Below are positions 31,100 through 41,512 of a DNA stretch of 64,000 bases, piece after piece (within the stretch, counting starts at the first letter, position 1; the number at the start of each line of letters is the position of its first letter). The notes under the pieces are model-generated. The model saw nothing but the letters and a program-made list of their open reading frames with translations. It was not told the origin of the DNA and searched no databases. Origin of the DNA: Candidatus Mycolicibacterium alkanivorans. GTDB lineage: Bacteria > Actinomycetota > Actinomycetes > Mycobacteriales > Mycobacteriaceae. The stretch is taken from contig NZ_JAIVFL010000001.1 of the NCBI RefSeq assembly GCF_022760805.1, positions 3,534,001 through 3,598,000 of the forward strand, in the 5' to 3' direction. A program made the translations under genes and the position numbers.

Positions 31100-31872
31100 C
31101 TGCCCTTTCGTAGGACGGGATTGGTCAGAGTCCCGATGCCCTCGATGCTGACGCTGACGGTGTCGCCGTGCTCGATGGGCCCCACGCCTTCCGGCGTGCC
31201 GGTGAGGATGAGGTCGCCCGGCAGCAGGGTCATCACAGCGGAGATCCACTCGATGATCGCGCCGATGTCGTGGATCATCAGCGAGGTACGGCTGTGTTGG
31301 CGCACCTCTCCGTTGACCTCGGTGCGGATCTCCAGATCGGACGGATCGAGGTCGGTGACGATCCACGGACCCACCGGGCAGAACGTGTCGTGGCCCTTGG
31401 CGCGCATCCACTGGCCGTCGGCCTTCTGCTGATCGCGCGCCGAGACGTCGTTGGCGATGGTGTAACCGAGGATGTTCTCGGCGGCGCGCGCAGCTGGGAC
31501 GTCCTTGCAGGGACGGCCGATCACCACCGCCAACTCCCCTTCGTGATGCACCGGTGAAGCGTTGGCGGGCAACTGGATTGGTACGCCAGGTCCGATGATC
31601 GCGGTATTGGGCTTGAGGAAGATGACCGGATCCTCCGGCGCTTCCCCACCCATCTCCTCGATGTGCGCCAGGTAGTTCTTGCCCATGCAGACCACCTTGC
31701 TGGCCAGGATCGGCGCCAGCAGACGCACATCGGCCAGCGGCCACGTGCGACCGGTGAACGTCGGCGAGCCGAACGGATGCTCGGCCATCTCACGAACGAT
31801 TTCGCTCCCCGAGTCCCCTTCGATACTGACGAAGGCGACCCCGTCGGGACTGGCGATTCGACCCAGGCGCAT
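31096..31872 (-). CDS. Fumarylacetoacetate hydrolase (FAH)-family protein
   Basis: A 258-residue member of the FAH family (hydrolases, decarboxylases or isomerases of 2-oxo acids). It shows the metal-binding set [52 protein letters not shown] and [16 protein letters not shown]. The exact reaction cannot be read from sequence; the homologue Rv2993c is usually labelled hydroxyhepta-dienedioate isomerase. The ATG at 31872 lies 7 bases after TAGCAT (31880-31885 reversed), which suggests a leaderless mRNA. It is coupled to gltX by an ATGA overlap. Confidence 0.88.
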   Translation of the reverse strand: MRLGRIASPDGVAFVSIEGDSGSEIVREMAEHPFGSPTFTGRTWPLADVRLLAPILASKVVCMGKNYLAHIEEMGGEAPEDPVIFLKPNTAIIGPGVPIQLPANASPVHHEGELAVVIGRPCKDVPAARAAENILGYTIANDVSARDQQKADGQWMRAKGHDTFCPVGPWIVTDLDPSDLEIRTEVNGEVRQHSRTSLMIHDIGAIIEWISAVMTLLPGDLILTGTPEGVGPIEHGDTVSVSIEGIGTLTNPVLRKGR

Positions 31873-31921
31873 TGGAACAATGCTAGTGGCCGCGGCGCTG
31901 TTCCCCGCCACCGCCCATGTC

Positions 31922-31944
31922 TCTCATATATTGAGATATAGATT
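31922..31944. promoter_or_regulatory. Operator-like palindrome resembling the leuCD/iclR site
   Basis: CTCATATATTGAG (31923-31935) is a palindrome with CTCA/TGAG arms. Read on the minus strand it is TATCTCAATATATGAGAGA, close to TATCTCGATATGAGACA at the leuC/iclR control region except for two more central bases. It overlaps a possible -10 box, TAGATT (31939-31944), for the MFS gene. A shared IclR-family regulator is an inference. Confidence 0.5.
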
Positions 31945-31979
31945 CAGCATCGTGAGAAACTGCATGGAATCATGGCCAC

Positions 31980-33173
31980 GTGGCCGTCGACACGATCAGC
32001 ACAGTGCGCCGCTGGACCATGCTCGCGATCGCGTTGTTCGCGACGTTGTCCGCCAACGTGTTCATCAACGGGGCCGCCTTTCTCATCCCCACCCTGCACT
32101 CCACGATGGGCCTCGACCTGGCCACGGCCGGCCTGGTGTCGGCGATGCCGAGCTTCGGCATGGTGCTGACCCTGATCGCCTGGGGTTATGTGGTGGACCG
32201 CGTCGGTGAGCGGTTCGTGCTGACGGTCGGCTCCGCGTTGACCGCCGCGGCGGCCCTCGCGGCGGCCTCGGCGCACTCGCTGATCCTCGTGGGCGTCTTC
32301 CTGTTCCTCGGCGGAATGGCGGCAGCAAGCAGCAATTCGGCCAGCGGGCGGCTGGTGGTCGGGTGGTTCCCGCCGCAGCAGCGCGGGCTGGTGATGGGCA
32401 TCCGCCAGACCGCCCAGCCGCTGGGTGTGGCATTCGGCGCGTTGATCATTCCTCGGCTGGCCCAGACGCACGGGGTGGGATTGGCGCTGTTGTTCCCGGC
32501 GATCGTGTGCGGGGTGGCGGCGCTGGTGTGCGCGGTCGCCGTGGCCGATCCCCCGCGTCCGCCACGCGCCGACGCGCCGGCCGAGCATCTGGCCAATCCC
32601 TATCGCGGGTCGGCCGTACTGTGGCGGATCCACGCGGTGTCGGTGTTGCTGGTCGTGCCGCAGTGCGTGGTGTGGACGTTCACCCTGGTGTGGCTGATCG
32701 CCGACCGCGGCTGGTCGGCGGAGTCTGCTGGCGTGCTGGTGATGGTCGCCCAAGTGCTCGGCGCGCTGGGCCGGATTGCCGCCGGACGCTGGTCGGACCG
32801 GATGGGTTCGCGGCTGCGGCCGATCCGGATGATCGCGGCCGCCGCGGCGGTGTCCATGCTGGCGCTGGCCCTGAGCGATGCGCTGCACTCCCCGCTGAGC
32901 ATCGCGGTGATGGTCGTCGCATCGGTGATCACCGTCAGCGACAACGGGTTGGCGTTCACCGCGATCGCCGAGATCGCCGGGCCGTTCTGGAGCGGGCGCG
33001 CCCTGGGCGCACAGAACACCAGCCAGCTGCTGGCGGCCGGGCTCACCCCACCGCTGTTCGGCGCGCTGATCGGCGTACTGGGTTACCCGGTGGCCTTCGC
33101 GGTGTGCGCGCTGTTCCCGGTGGCCGCCCTGCCGCTGGTGCCGACCGACCCACCGGAAACCCGACAGCCCTAG
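31980..33173 (+). CDS. Major facilitator superfamily transporter
   Basis: A 397-residue membrane protein with about twelve hydrophobic segments. The MFS loop 2-3 signature is [20 protein letters not shown], and the second-half equivalent is [22 protein letters not shown] central basic loop ([20 protein letters not shown]) joins the halves. The substrate is unknown; location between gltX/FAH and leuB and the leu-type palindrome upstream hint at amino acids or their keto acids. The GTG at 31980 gives V-A-V-D-T-I. It corresponds to Rv2994 and converges on leuB with overlapping stop codons. Confidence 0.88.
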   Translation: MAVDTISTVRRWTMLAIALFATLSANVFINGAAFLIPTLHSTMGLDLATAGLVSAMPSFGMVLTLIAWGYVVDRVGERFVLTVGSALTAAAALAAASAHSLILVGVFLFLGGMAAASSNSASGRLVVGWFPPQQRGLVMGIRQTAQPLGVAFGALIIPRLAQTHGVGLALLFPAIVCGVAALVCAVAVADPPRPPRADAPAEHLANPYRGSAVLWRIHAVSVLLVVPQCVVWTFTLVWLIADRGWSAESAGVLVMVAQVLGALGRIAAGRWSDRMGSRLRPIRMIAAAAAVSMLALALSDALHSPLSIAVMVVASVITVSDNGLAFTAIAEIAGPFWSGRALGAQNTSQLLAAGLTPPLFGALIGVLGYPVAFAVCALFPVAALPLVPTDPPETRQP

Positions 33174-34180
33174 AGAGCGGCGCGGATCCGCTCTCCGACC
33201 TCCCGGGTCGAATAGGTCTTGTCGCCGCGGGTTGCCAGATGGCTCGCGACAGCCTTGTCGACGCGGGCGGCCGCGGCATCCTCGCCGACGTGGGCCAGCA
33301 GGAGCGCCACCGACATCACCGCGGCGGTGGGATCGGCGATGCCCTTACCGGCGAGGTCCGGCGCGCTGCCGTGCACGGGTTCGAACATCGATGGGTTGGT
33401 CCGGGTGGCGTCGATGTTGCCGCTGGCGGCCAAGCCGATTCCGCCGCAGACGGCGGCGGCCAGGTCGGTGATGATGTCGCCGAACAGGTTGTCGGTGACG
33501 ATGACGTCGAAGCGGCCGGGGTCGGTGACCATGTGGATGGTGGCCGCGTCGACGTGCTGATAAGCGACCTCGACGTCGGGGTACTCGGCGCCGACCTCGT
33601 TGACCACCCGGGACCACAGGCTGCCCGCGAAGGTCAGCACGTTTGTCTTGTGCACCAGGGTCAGGTGCTTGCGACGTTTCTGCGCGCGGGCGAACGCGTC
33701 GCGCACCACCCGGTTGACCCCGAAGGCGGTGTTCAGACTGACCTCGGTGGCCACCTCGTGGGGGGTGCCGACGCGGATCGCGCCACCGGTCCCGGTGTAG
33801 GGGCCCTCAGTGCCCTCGCGCACCACGACGAAGTCGATGTCCGAAACGCCCGACAGCGGGCTCCTGACTCCCTCGTAGAGCCGGCCCGGGCGCAAGTTCA
33901 CGTGGTGGTCGAGCTCGAAGCGGATCTTGAGCAGCAGACCGCGTTCGAGCACGCCGCTAGGTACCGATGGGTCGCCGATCGCACCGAGCAGGATCGCGTC
34001 ATAGCCGCGCAGCTCGTCGATCACCGACGGCGGCAGCACTTCACCGGTCGCGTGATAGCGGCGGGCGCCGAGGTCGTACTCGGTCTTCGCCACTCCGGGC
34101 AGCACGGCGTCGAGCACCTGCAGCGCTTCACCGACGACTTCCGGGCCGATACCGTCGCCCGCGATCACGGCCAGTTTCAT
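33170..34180 (-). CDS. leuB: 3-isopropylmalate dehydrogenase
   Basis: NAD-dependent oxidative decarboxylation of 3-isopropylmalate, the third leucine-specific step. The 336-residue protein has [19 protein letters not shown] at the start, the substrate arginines in [21 protein letters not shown], and the metal site [32 protein letters not shown]. The NAD site [19 protein letters not shown] is near the C-terminus. It lies 49 bases after serA on the same strand. Corresponds to Rv2995c. Confidence 0.96.
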   Translation of the reverse strand: MKLAVIAGDGIGPEVVGEALQVLDAVLPGVAKTEYDLGARRYHATGEVLPPSVIDELRGYDAILLGAIGDPSVPSGVLERGLLLKIRFELDHHVNLRPGRLYEGVRSPLSGVSDIDFVVVREGTEGPYTGTGGAIRVGTPHEVATEVSLNTAFGVNRVVRDAFARAQKRRKHLTLVHKTNVLTFAGSLWSRVVNEVGAEYPDVEVAYQHVDAATIHMVTDPGRFDVIVTDNLFGDIITDLAAAVCGGIGLAASGNIDATRTNPSMFEPVHGSAPDLAGKGIADPTAAVMSVALLLAHVGEDAAAARVDKAVASHLATRGDKTYSTREVGERIRAAL

Positions 34181-34229
34181 CTGCGCCGCTCCTCGTCATC
34201 GCTTCGCTCTGCATCGTCGGCGGCGCGAT

Positions 34230-35816
34230 TCACGACAGATCCACCACTTCCAGCGTCACCGCATCAACCGCGGCACCGATCGCCGCACGAACATCGGCCG
34301 GCACGTCCCGGTCCAGGCGCAGCATCACCGTGGCCGCCTGACCCGAGATGTCCTGGCTCATCTGCGCGGCCAGGATGTTCACGTTCGCCGCACCGAGCAG
34401 CGTGCCGATCTTGCCGAGCGCGCCGGGCTGATCGGTGTAATGCAGGATCAGGTTCACACCCTCGGCCCGCAGATCGAAGTTGCGACCGTTGATCTGGATG
34501 ATCTTCTCGGTCTGCTGCGGACCCGACAGGGTGCCGGAGACGTTCGTCGCCGAACCGTCCGGCCCGACCACCCGCACGTCGACCACACTGCGATGGTTGA
34601 TGCTCTCGCTGGCGGTGCTCAGCTCGGTCTGCAGACCACGATCGGCCGCCAGCCCGGGCGCGTTGACGAACGTCACCTGCTGATCGGTCACCGTGGAGAA
34701 AAAGCCGCGCAGCGCCGAAAGTTTGAGCACCTCAACGTCTTCGGAGGCCAGCTCACCGCTGACCCGCACCGACAGCGTGGTGGACGGCTCGGTGGCCAGC
34801 ACACCGACGAGCACACCGAGCTTGCGCGCCAGGTTCAGCCAGGGTGACACCTCCTCGCTGACCGCACCGGCGCCGACGTTGACCGCATCGGGGACGAACT
34901 CCCCCGCCAGGGCCAGCTTGACGCTTTCGGCGACATCGGTGCCGGCTCGGTCCTGCGCCTCGGCGGTCGAGGCGCCCAAGTGCGGGGTGACGACCACCTG
35001 CGGGAGCTCGAACAGCGGACTGTCGGTGCACGGTTCGGCGGAGAACACGTCGAGGCCGGCGGCGCGAACGTGACCGCTCTTGACGGCCTCAGCCAGCGCC
35101 CCCTCGTCGATCAGTCCACCGCGGGCGGCGTTGACGATGATGACGCCGGGCTTGGTCTTGGCCAGCGCCTCCTTGCCCAGCAGTCCGGCGGTCTCCGGGG
35201 TCTTCGGCAGGTGCACGGAGATGAAGTCGGCCCGGGGCAGCAGCTCGTCGAGGGACAGCAGTTCGATCCCGAGCTGGGCGGCGCGGGCCGGCGGGACGTA
35301 GGGGTCGTAGGCGATCACGTGGGTCCCGAAGGCGGCCAGCCTCTGCGCGACGAGCTGCCCGATGCGGCCGAGGCCGACGACGCCGACGGTCTTGCCGAAG
35401 ATCTCGGTGCCGTTGAACGACGAGCGCTTCCAGGTGCGCTCGCGCAGGGTGGCGTCGGCGGCCGGGATCTGCCGGGCGGCGGCCAGCATCAGTGCCAGGG
35501 CATGCTCGGCGGCGCTGTGGATGTTGGACGTCGGGGCGTTGACCACGAGGACACCGGCGGCGGTGGCGGCATCGACGTCGACGTTGTCCAGACCCACCCC
35601 GGCGCGGGCGACGATCTTCAGCCTGGGCGCGGCGGCGATCACCTCGGCATCGACCGTGGTCGCCGAGCGCACCAGCAGGGCGTCGGCGTCGGCTACCGCT
35701 GCCAGCAGTTTCGGGCGGTCCGGGCCGTCGACCCAGCGCACCTCCACGGCGTCGCCCAGGGCTGCGACGGTCGACTCGGCGAGTTTGTCGGCGATCAAGA
35801 CTACGGGCAGATTCAC
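34230..35816 (-). CDS. serA: D-3-phosphoglycerate dehydrogenase
   Basis: First step of serine synthesis. The 528-residue type 1 enzyme matches the M. tuberculosis length exactly. It has a split substrate domain, an NAD-binding Rossmann motif (GKTVGVVGLGRIGQLVAQRL), catalytic AARGGLIDEGAL, HLGASTAEAQDRAG, an intervening ASB domain (about 320-450) and a C-terminal ACT domain that binds L-serine for feedback inhibition (ILHYTDQPGALGKIGTLLGAANVNI). The GTG at 35816 gives V-N-L-P-V-V-L-I-A. It is divergent from the FAD oxidoreductase gene. Corresponds to Rv2996c. Confidence 0.97.
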   Translation of the reverse strand: MNLPVVLIADKLAESTVAALGDAVEVRWVDGPDRPKLLAAVADADALLVRSATTVDAEVIAAAPRLKIVARAGVGLDNVDVDAATAAGVLVVNAPTSNIHSAAEHALALMLAAARQIPAADATLRERTWKRSSFNGTEIFGKTVGVVGLGRIGQLVAQRLAAFGTHVIAYDPYVPPARAAQLGIELLSLDELLPRADFISVHLPKTPETAGLLGKEALAKTKPGVIIVNAARGGLIDEGALAEAVKSGHVRAAGLDVFSAEPCTDSPLFELPQVVVTPHLGASTAEAQDRAGTDVAESVKLALAGEFVPDAVNVGAGAVSEEVSPWLNLARKLGVLVGVLATEPSTTLSVRVSGELASEDVEVLKLSALRGFFSTVTDQQVTFVNAPGLAADRGLQTELSTASESINHRSVVDVRVVGPDGSATNVSGTLSGPQQTEKIIQINGRNFDLRAEGVNLILHYTDQPGALGKIGTLLGAANVNILAAQMSQDISGQAATVMLRLDRDVPADVRAAIGAAVDAVTLEVVDLS

Positions 35817-35928
35817 GCCGGTCAGCCTAGCGTGGCGACGATGCCGCCCCGCAGGAGGAGCCCTGCCATCAGGCCGGTATGTGCCGCCACGCGTACGACC
35901 ATCGCCTGCGGTGAGGTGTACTGGAGGC

Positions 35929-37356
35929 GTGGACGTCACCATCGTCGGCAGCGGTCCCAACGGGTTGGCGGCCGCGTCCGTCTGCGCACGAGCCGGACTG
36001 GCCGTGCAGGTTCTGGAGGCCCAGCCCACTCTCGGTGGCGGGGCGCGCACCGCGGCCGACCCCGAGTTCAGCGGCGTGCGGCACGACATCTGCTCGGCGA
36101 TTCACCCGCTGGCGCTCGCGTCACCGTTCTTCGCAGAGTTCGACCTGGCCGCCCGCGGGGTCGGCTTGGTGGTGCCGGAGATCTCCTACGCCAACCCGCT
36201 GCCCGGCCGGCCGGCCGCGATCGCCTACCAGGATCTCGAGCGCACCTGCGCCGGCCTGCAGCAGGGCGCCTCGTGGCGAAGCCTGCTCGGCCCGCTGGCG
36301 CGCAACGCCGACGACGTGGTCGGTCTCCTTCTGGGTGACAAGCGTTCGGTGCGCGCCGACATCCCCGCCGCCGTGCAACTGGGCCTGCGAATGTTGCGCC
36401 AAGGCACACCGGCCTGGGGTTCCCTGGCGGGCGAAGATGCCCGGGCATTGTTCACCGGTGTTGCGGCACACACTATTTCGCGAATGCCGTCGTTCGTAGC
36501 GGCCGGTGCGGGGTTGATGCTGGCGACGCTGGCACACACGGTCGGCTGGCCGGTGCCGGTCGGCGGTAGCCAGGCCATCGCCGAGGCGATGATCGAGGAT
36601 CTTCGGGCCCACGGCGGCGTCCTGCACACCGACACCGAGGTGCGCACCCCGCCGGCCGGGGTGGTTCTCTACGACACCGCACCCACTGCACTGCTCGGCA
36701 TCTACGGCGACCGCCTGCCGGCGACCTATGCAAAGCTGCTGCAGCGCTACACCTTCGGACCCGGTGTGGCCAAGGTGGACTTCGTGCTCTCCGACGAGAT
36801 TCCGTGGGCCGATTCCCGTTTGGCCACCGCCGCGACATTCCACCTTGGCGGCACCCGCGCGCAGATGGCACACGCAGAGAGGGAGATCGCCTCGGGCCGC
36901 CACGCGCAATGGCCGATGGCGCTGGGGGCCACGCCCTACACCGCCGACCCGAATCGTATTGACGCCCAAGGGCACCGGCCGTTCTGGACCTACGCCCACG
37001 TGCCGGCCGGCTCGACGCTGGACCAGACCCAGGCCATCACCGCGATCATGGAGCGCTTCGCCCCCGGCTTCTCCGACATCGTCGTCGCGGCCCGCAGCGT
37101 CCCGGCCGCACACCTGTCGGATCACAACGCCAACTACGTCGGCGGCGACATCGGGGTGGGTGGAAACTCGGTGGTGCGCGCCCTGCTCGGACCGACGCCG
37201 CGCGTCAACCCGTGGTCGACGCCCATCCCCAAAGCCTACCTGTGCTCGTCGGCGACCCCGCCCGGCGGCGGCGTGCACGGGATGGCCGGGTATTACGCCG
37301 CCCGCACGGTGCTCAAACGCGAATTCGGCCTGGAGGTACCGTCACTGCGCCCGTGA
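35929..37356 (+). CDS. FAD-dependent phytoene-dehydrogenase-like oxidoreductase
   Basis: A 475-residue protein of the phytoene desaturase/CrtI-like flavoprotein family. The dinucleotide site is DVTIVGSGPNGLAAASVCARAG, followed by LEAQPTLGGGARTA. The C-terminal end has YVGGDIGVGGNSV and SATPPGGGVHGMAGYYAA, the family's closing FAD motif. The middle HTVGWPVPVGGSQAIAEAM is also typical. Substrate unknown (Rv2997 in M. tuberculosis). The GTG at 35929 follows CTGGAGGC. A strong hairpin starts one base after the stop. Confidence 0.88.
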   Translation: MDVTIVGSGPNGLAAASVCARAGLAVQVLEAQPTLGGGARTAADPEFSGVRHDICSAIHPLALASPFFAEFDLAARGVGLVVPEISYANPLPGRPAAIAYQDLERTCAGLQQGASWRSLLGPLARNADDVVGLLLGDKRSVRADIPAAVQLGLRMLRQGTPAWGSLAGEDARALFTGVAAHTISRMPSFVAAGAGLMLATLAHTVGWPVPVGGSQAIAEAMIEDLRAHGGVLHTDTEVRTPPAGVVLYDTAPTALLGIYGDRLPATYAKLLQRYTFGPGVAKVDFVLSDEIPWADSRLATAATFHLGGTRAQMAHAEREIASGRHAQWPMALGATPYTADPNRIDAQGHRPFWTYAHVPAGSTLDQTQAITAIMERFAPGFSDIVVAARSVPAAHLSDHNANYVGGDIGVGGNSVVRALLGPTPRVNPWSTPIPKAYLCSSATPPGGGVHGMAGYYAARTVLKREFGLEVPSLRP

Positions 37357-37401
37357 TTTCGGCGCGCTTGTCAACGCTGAGCGACGAAAAGCGCGCCGAA
37401 A
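37357..37401. terminator. Long hairpin between convergent FAD oxidoreductase and ilvC
   Basis: A perfect 13-base inverted repeat, TTTCGGCGCGCTT (37357-37369) and AAGCGCGCCGAAA (37389-37401), with a 19-base loop. It lies exactly between the two convergent stops (37356 and 37406). It looks like a bidirectional terminator, with short U-tracts on both sides of the stem. Confidence 0.7.
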
Positions 37402-37405
37402 CCCG

Positions 37406-38467
<1,062 letters not shown>

Positions 38468-38977
38468 TTACTTGCTGGTCGTCATTCCGCGCGGCCCACG
38501 CGACAGTGACACCACGCCGGACTGCACGATCTCACGGATGCCGTAGGGCTCGAGCACCCGCAGCAGCGCTTCGAGCTTCTCCGGGGTTCCGGTGGCCTCG
38601 ACGGTCAGCGACTCGGTCGACACGTCGATGACCTTCGCGCGGAACAGGTTGACCGCTTCGATCACCTGACTGCGCGTGCCGGCGTCGGCGCGGACCTTGA
38701 TCAGTGCCAGCTCGCGGGCCACCGAGTTCTCCGCGTCCTGCTCGACGATCTTGATCACATTGATCAGCTTGTTGAGCTGCTTGGTGATCTGCTCCAGCGG
38801 GGTCTCCTCGGCGGTGACCACGATGGTCATCCGCGACATGTTCTTCTGCTCGGTGGCACCGACTGCCAGCGACTGGATGTTGAAACCGCGCCGGGAGAAC
38901 AGTGCGGCCACGCGGGCCAGCACACCGGGCTTGTCTTCGACGAGCACCGAAAGCGTATGCGTGACACTGGTTCCCAT
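38468..38977 (-). CDS. ilvN: Acetohydroxyacid synthase regulatory subunit
   Basis: Small subunit that activates IlvB and gives valine feedback inhibition. It has 169 residues, with an N-terminal ACT domain (HTLSVLVEDKPGVLARVAALFSRRGFNIQSLAV) and a second ACT-like half (KLEALLRVLEPYGIREIVQSG). Start and stop overlap with ilvB as TGATG (one shared base), which is typical of coupled translation in this operon. The ATG at 38977 gives [11 protein letters not shown]. Corresponds to Rv3002c. Confidence 0.97.
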   Translation of the reverse strand: MGTSVTHTLSVLVEDKPGVLARVAALFSRRGFNIQSLAVGATEQKNMSRMTIVVTAEETPLEQITKQLNKLINVIKIVEQDAENSVARELALIKVRADAGTRSQVIEAVNLFRAKVIDVSTESLTVEATGTPEKLEALLRVLEPYGIREIVQSGVVSLSRGPRGMTTSK

Positions 38978-40857
38978 CAGGCACGCCCCTCTTCGTTGTC
39001 GTCGAACAGCGGACGGATGTTGCGGGCGGCCATGATCTCGTCGTTGCCGGTGCCCGCGGCAACCATCGGCCACACCTGGGCGTCGGCGCCGACGATGAAG
39101 TCGATCACCACCGGCCGGTCGTTGATGGCGCGGGCCTGGTTGATGACGTCGACGACGTCTTCCTCACGCTCGCAACGCAATCCGACGCAACCCAGCGCCT
39201 CGGCCAGCTTGACGAAGTCCGGAATGCGATGGCTGTGGGTGGACAGGTCGGTGTTGCTGTAGCGCTCGCCGTAGAACAGCGTCTGCCACTGCCGCACCAT
39301 GCCCAGGTTGCCGTTGTTGATCAAGGCCACCTTGATCGGCACTCCCTCGATGGCGCAGGTGGCCAGCTCCTGGTTGGTCATCTGGAAGCACCCGTCGCCG
39401 TCGATGGCCCACACCTCGGCCTCGGGCCGGGCCATCTTGGCGCCCATGGCCGCCGGGACGGCGTAGCCCATGGTGCCCAGACCGCCGGAGTTCAGCCACG
39501 TCCGCGGGTTCTCGTAGGAGATGAACTGCGCGGCCCACATCTGATGCTGGCCCACACCGGCGACGTAGATGGCGTCCGGTCCGGCGATCTTGCCGAGTTG
39601 CTCGATGACGTACTCCGGGCTGAGGCTGCCGTCGCTCTGCGGCCCGTAGCTCAGCGGGTAGGTGGCGCGGATCCCCGACAGGTACTCCCACCAGTTGTCC
39701 AGATCGCCCTTGGGAGCACCGGTCTTGCGCAATGCCTCGATCAGATCGGTGATCGCCAGCTTGACGTCACCGACGATCGGGACGTCGGCGTTGCGGTTCT
39801 TGCCGATCTCGGCCGGGTCGATGTCGACGTGGATCACCTTGGCCTCCGGGGCGAAGGAGTCCAGCTTGCCCGTCACCCGGTCGTCGAACCGGGCCCCCAG
39901 AGCGATGATCAGGTCGCTCCTTTGCAGCGCGGCCACCGCGGCCACGGTACCGTGCATGCCGGGCATGCCCAGGTTCTGCGGGTGGCTGTCCGGGAAGGCG
40001 CCGCGAGCCATCAGCGTGGTGACCACCGGGATGCCGGTCAGCTCGGCCAGATCCAGCAGTTCGGCGGTGGCCTCGCCGCGGATTACACCGCCGCCGACGT
40101 AGAGCACCGGCTTGCGGGCGGCGGCGACGAGCCGGGCCGCTTCACGGATCTGACGGCTGTGCGGTTTGGTGTTGGGCTTGTAGCCGGGCAGGTCCATCTG
40201 CGGCGGCCAGGCGAACGTGCACTGGCCCTGCAGCACATCCTTGGGGATGTCGACCAGCACCGCGCCGGGGCGTCCGGTGGCGGCGATGTGGAACGCCTCG
40301 GCGATCACCCGCGGGATGTCGTCTCCGGTGCGCACCAGGAAGTTGTGCTTGGTGATCGGCATCGTGATGCCCGAGATGTCGGCTTCCTGGAAGGCGTCGG
40401 TGCCGATGAGACTGCGACCGACCTGTCCGGTGATGGCGACCACCGGGATGGAGTCCATCTGGGCGTCGGCCAGCGGCGTGACCAGGTTGGTGGCGCCGGG
40501 ACCCGAGGTAGCCATCATGACGCCGACCTTGCCGGTGGCGTGGGCGTAGCCGCTGGCTGCATGGCCGGCACCCTGCTCGTGGCGAACCAGGACGTGGCGC
40601 AGCTTCTGCGAGTCGAACAGCGGGTCGTAGACCGGCAGCACCGCGCCGCCGGGGATGCCGAAGATGGTGTCGACGCCGAGTTCCTCCAGCGACCGCACCA
40701 CCGATTCCGCGCCGGTGAGCTGATAGGGGGCGATGCGTTTCGGCGCGGGTGCGCCCGCTTTCGGGGCGGCCTTACCGGTGGTCTGCGCTGCGGCATCGGC
40801 GCCGTTGGCGGGTGCGGCCGCCGATGGCTCGGGTGCTCGAGTGGTCGGTGCGCTCAC
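38977..40857 (-). CDS. ilvB: Acetohydroxyacid synthase catalytic subunit
   Basis: ThDP- and FAD-dependent enzyme that starts branched-chain amino acid synthesis, the target of sulfonylurea herbicides. The 626-residue protein has a low-complexity Ala/Pro N-terminus, then the ThDP glutamate in [23 protein letters not shown]-domain motifs and the C-terminal ThDP-Mg motif [18 protein letters not shown]...NNGNLG. The GTG start at 40857 lies 43 bases after an intrinsic terminator, which itself follows a leader peptide ORF. Corresponds to Rv3003c (ilvB1). Confidence 0.97.
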   Translation of the reverse strand: MSAPTTRAPEPSAAAPANGADAAAQTTGKAAPKAGAPAPKRIAPYQLTGAESVVRSLEELGVDTIFGIPGGAVLPVYDPLFDSQKLRHVLVRHEQGAGHAASGYAHATGKVGVMMATSGPGATNLVTPLADAQMDSIPVVAITGQVGRSLIGTDAFQEADISGITMPITKHNFLVRTGDDIPRVIAEAFHIAATGRPGAVLVDIPKDVLQGQCTFAWPPQMDLPGYKPNTKPHSRQIREAARLVAAARKPVLYVGGGVIRGEATAELLDLAELTGIPVVTTLMARGAFPDSHPQNLGMPGMHGTVAAVAALQRSDLIIALGARFDDRVTGKLDSFAPEAKVIHVDIDPAEIGKNRNADVPIVGDVKLAITDLIEALRKTGAPKGDLDNWWEYLSGIRATYPLSYGPQSDGSLSPEYVIEQLGKIAGPDAIYVAGVGQHQMWAAQFISYENPRTWLNSGGLGTMGYAVPAAMGAKMARPEAEVWAIDGDGCFQMTNQELATCAIEGVPIKVALINNGNLGMVRQWQTLFYGERYSNTDLSTHSHRIPDFVKLAEALGCVGLRCEREEDVVDVINQARAINDRPVVIDFIVGADAQVWPMVAAGTGNDEIMAARNIRPLFDDNEEGRA

Positions 40858-40896
40858 GTTGTCCTCGATGTCCTCGTGTCGTTTCCTCAGGGCAAG

Positions 40897-40934
40897 AAAA
40901 AACCCCCGTCAGCGTCGGCGGCTGTACGAGGGTT
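40897..40934 (-). terminator. ilvB attenuator (intrinsic terminator in the leader)
   Basis: Read on the minus strand, AACCCTCGT (40926-40934) pairs with ACGGGGGTT (40901-40909) with one U-G pair. An inner CAGC/GCTG stem lies in the loop, and a run of six T follows (40897-40902). It stands between the leader peptide stop (40953) and the ilvB start (40857). It has the canonical Rho-independent form that is rare in mycobacteria, and it would end transcription before ilvB unless the leader ribosome stalls. Confidence 0.88.
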
Positions 40935-40952
40935 GCGCGCTGGTGCGAGTGG

Positions 40953-41024
40953 CTATGCCCGGCTCGGGGCAAGCGCGGCACCAACGCGCTGGCCAATTAC
41001 TACGAGCAGTCCACCGAACTTCAT
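40953..41024 (-). CDS. ilvB leader peptide
   Basis: A 23-residue ORF, MKFGGLLVVIGQRVGAALAP..., with consecutive Leu-Leu-Val-Val-Ile codons at positions 6-10. It lies directly upstream of an intrinsic terminator and ilvBNC. Starvation for charged tRNA-Leu, -Val or -Ile should stall the ribosome at these codons and favour an antiterminator. A comparable leader and attenuator is known for ilvBNC of Corynebacterium glutamicum and has been predicted in other actinobacteria. The ATG lies six bases after the -10 box, so the mRNA is probably leaderless. Confidence 0.87.
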   Translation of the reverse strand: MKFGGLLVVIGQRVGAALAPSRA

Positions 41025-41030
41025 AGGGCG

Positions 41031-41060
41031 ACGGTAGCCTCTGCACTGGTCAGACGTCAA
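41031..41060 (-). promoter_or_regulatory. Promoter of the ilv leader/ilvBNC operon
   Basis: On the minus strand TTGACG (41055-41060) is followed after 18 bases by TACCGT (41031-41036). Six bases later is the ATG of the leader peptide, so transcription would begin at or next to the A of that ATG. The promoter lies in the 73-base gap shared with the divergent PH-domain gene. Confidence 0.7.
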
Positions 41061-41097
41061 ATCCCGGTCCGGTGGCCGGTGATGGGATGATGCTGTC

Positions 41098-41508
41098 ATG
41101 CCTTCCGGTTTCGTCCCCGCCCCGTCCTCGGCCACATCTGCGCCCGTGGTGATCAGGATGTCGCCGATGGCGCACTTCGCCGCCGGTTTCGTGGCGCTGG
41201 GCCTACTGGCTCTGGTGCCGGCGTTCCCGACGTGGGGCGTGACGCTGCTAGCGATCCCGGTCCTGTTGTCGGTGGCGATCGTGCGGCTGCGCACGGTGGC
41301 GGATCGAGACACCGTCACCGCCCGCACCGTGCTGGGTACCCGCACAGTGCGATGGGACGAGATCAAGGGACTGCAGTTCGCCAAGAGTGCCTGGGCTCGG
41401 GCCAAGCTGCGCGACGGGTCCGAACTGCTGCTCCCCGCGGTGACGTTCGCGACGCTGCCGCTGCTGACCGCGGCCAGCGGCGGACGGGTGCCCAACCCTT
41501 ACGAGTGA
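41098..41508 (+). CDS. PH-domain membrane protein similar to antigen Cfp6
   Basis: A 136-residue protein with two hydrophobic helices (MAHFAAGFVALGLLALVPAF and WGVTLLAIPVLLSVAIV) and a bacterial PH-like domain (VRWDEIKGLQFAKSAWARAKLRDGSELLLPAVTF). It ends GRVPNPYE, as in M. tuberculosis Cfp6 (Rv3004), a low-molecular-weight culture filtrate antigen. The first 20 residues before MSPMAHF are variable, so a start at an internal ATG is possible. Function unknown. Divergent from the ilv operon, convergent with the DoxX gene. Confidence 0.82.
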   Translation: MPSGFVPAPSSATSAPVVIRMSPMAHFAAGFVALGLLALVPAFPTWGVTLLAIPVLLSVAIVRLRTVADRDTVTARTVLGTRTVRWDEIKGLQFAKSAWARAKLRDGSELLLPAVTFATLPLLTAASGGRVPNPYE

Positions 41509-41512
41509 GTCG

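Noticed and set aside
29615..31744. A 709-residue fused GltX with a long N-terminal extension
   Set aside because: The extension is an out-of-frame reading of the FAH-family gene. The GltX family start and an ATGA overlap fix the start at 31099.
41031..41097. T-box or riboswitch before the ilv operon
   Set aside because: The gap to the leader peptide is too short for a T-box and lacks its conserved elements. A coding leader explains the region better.
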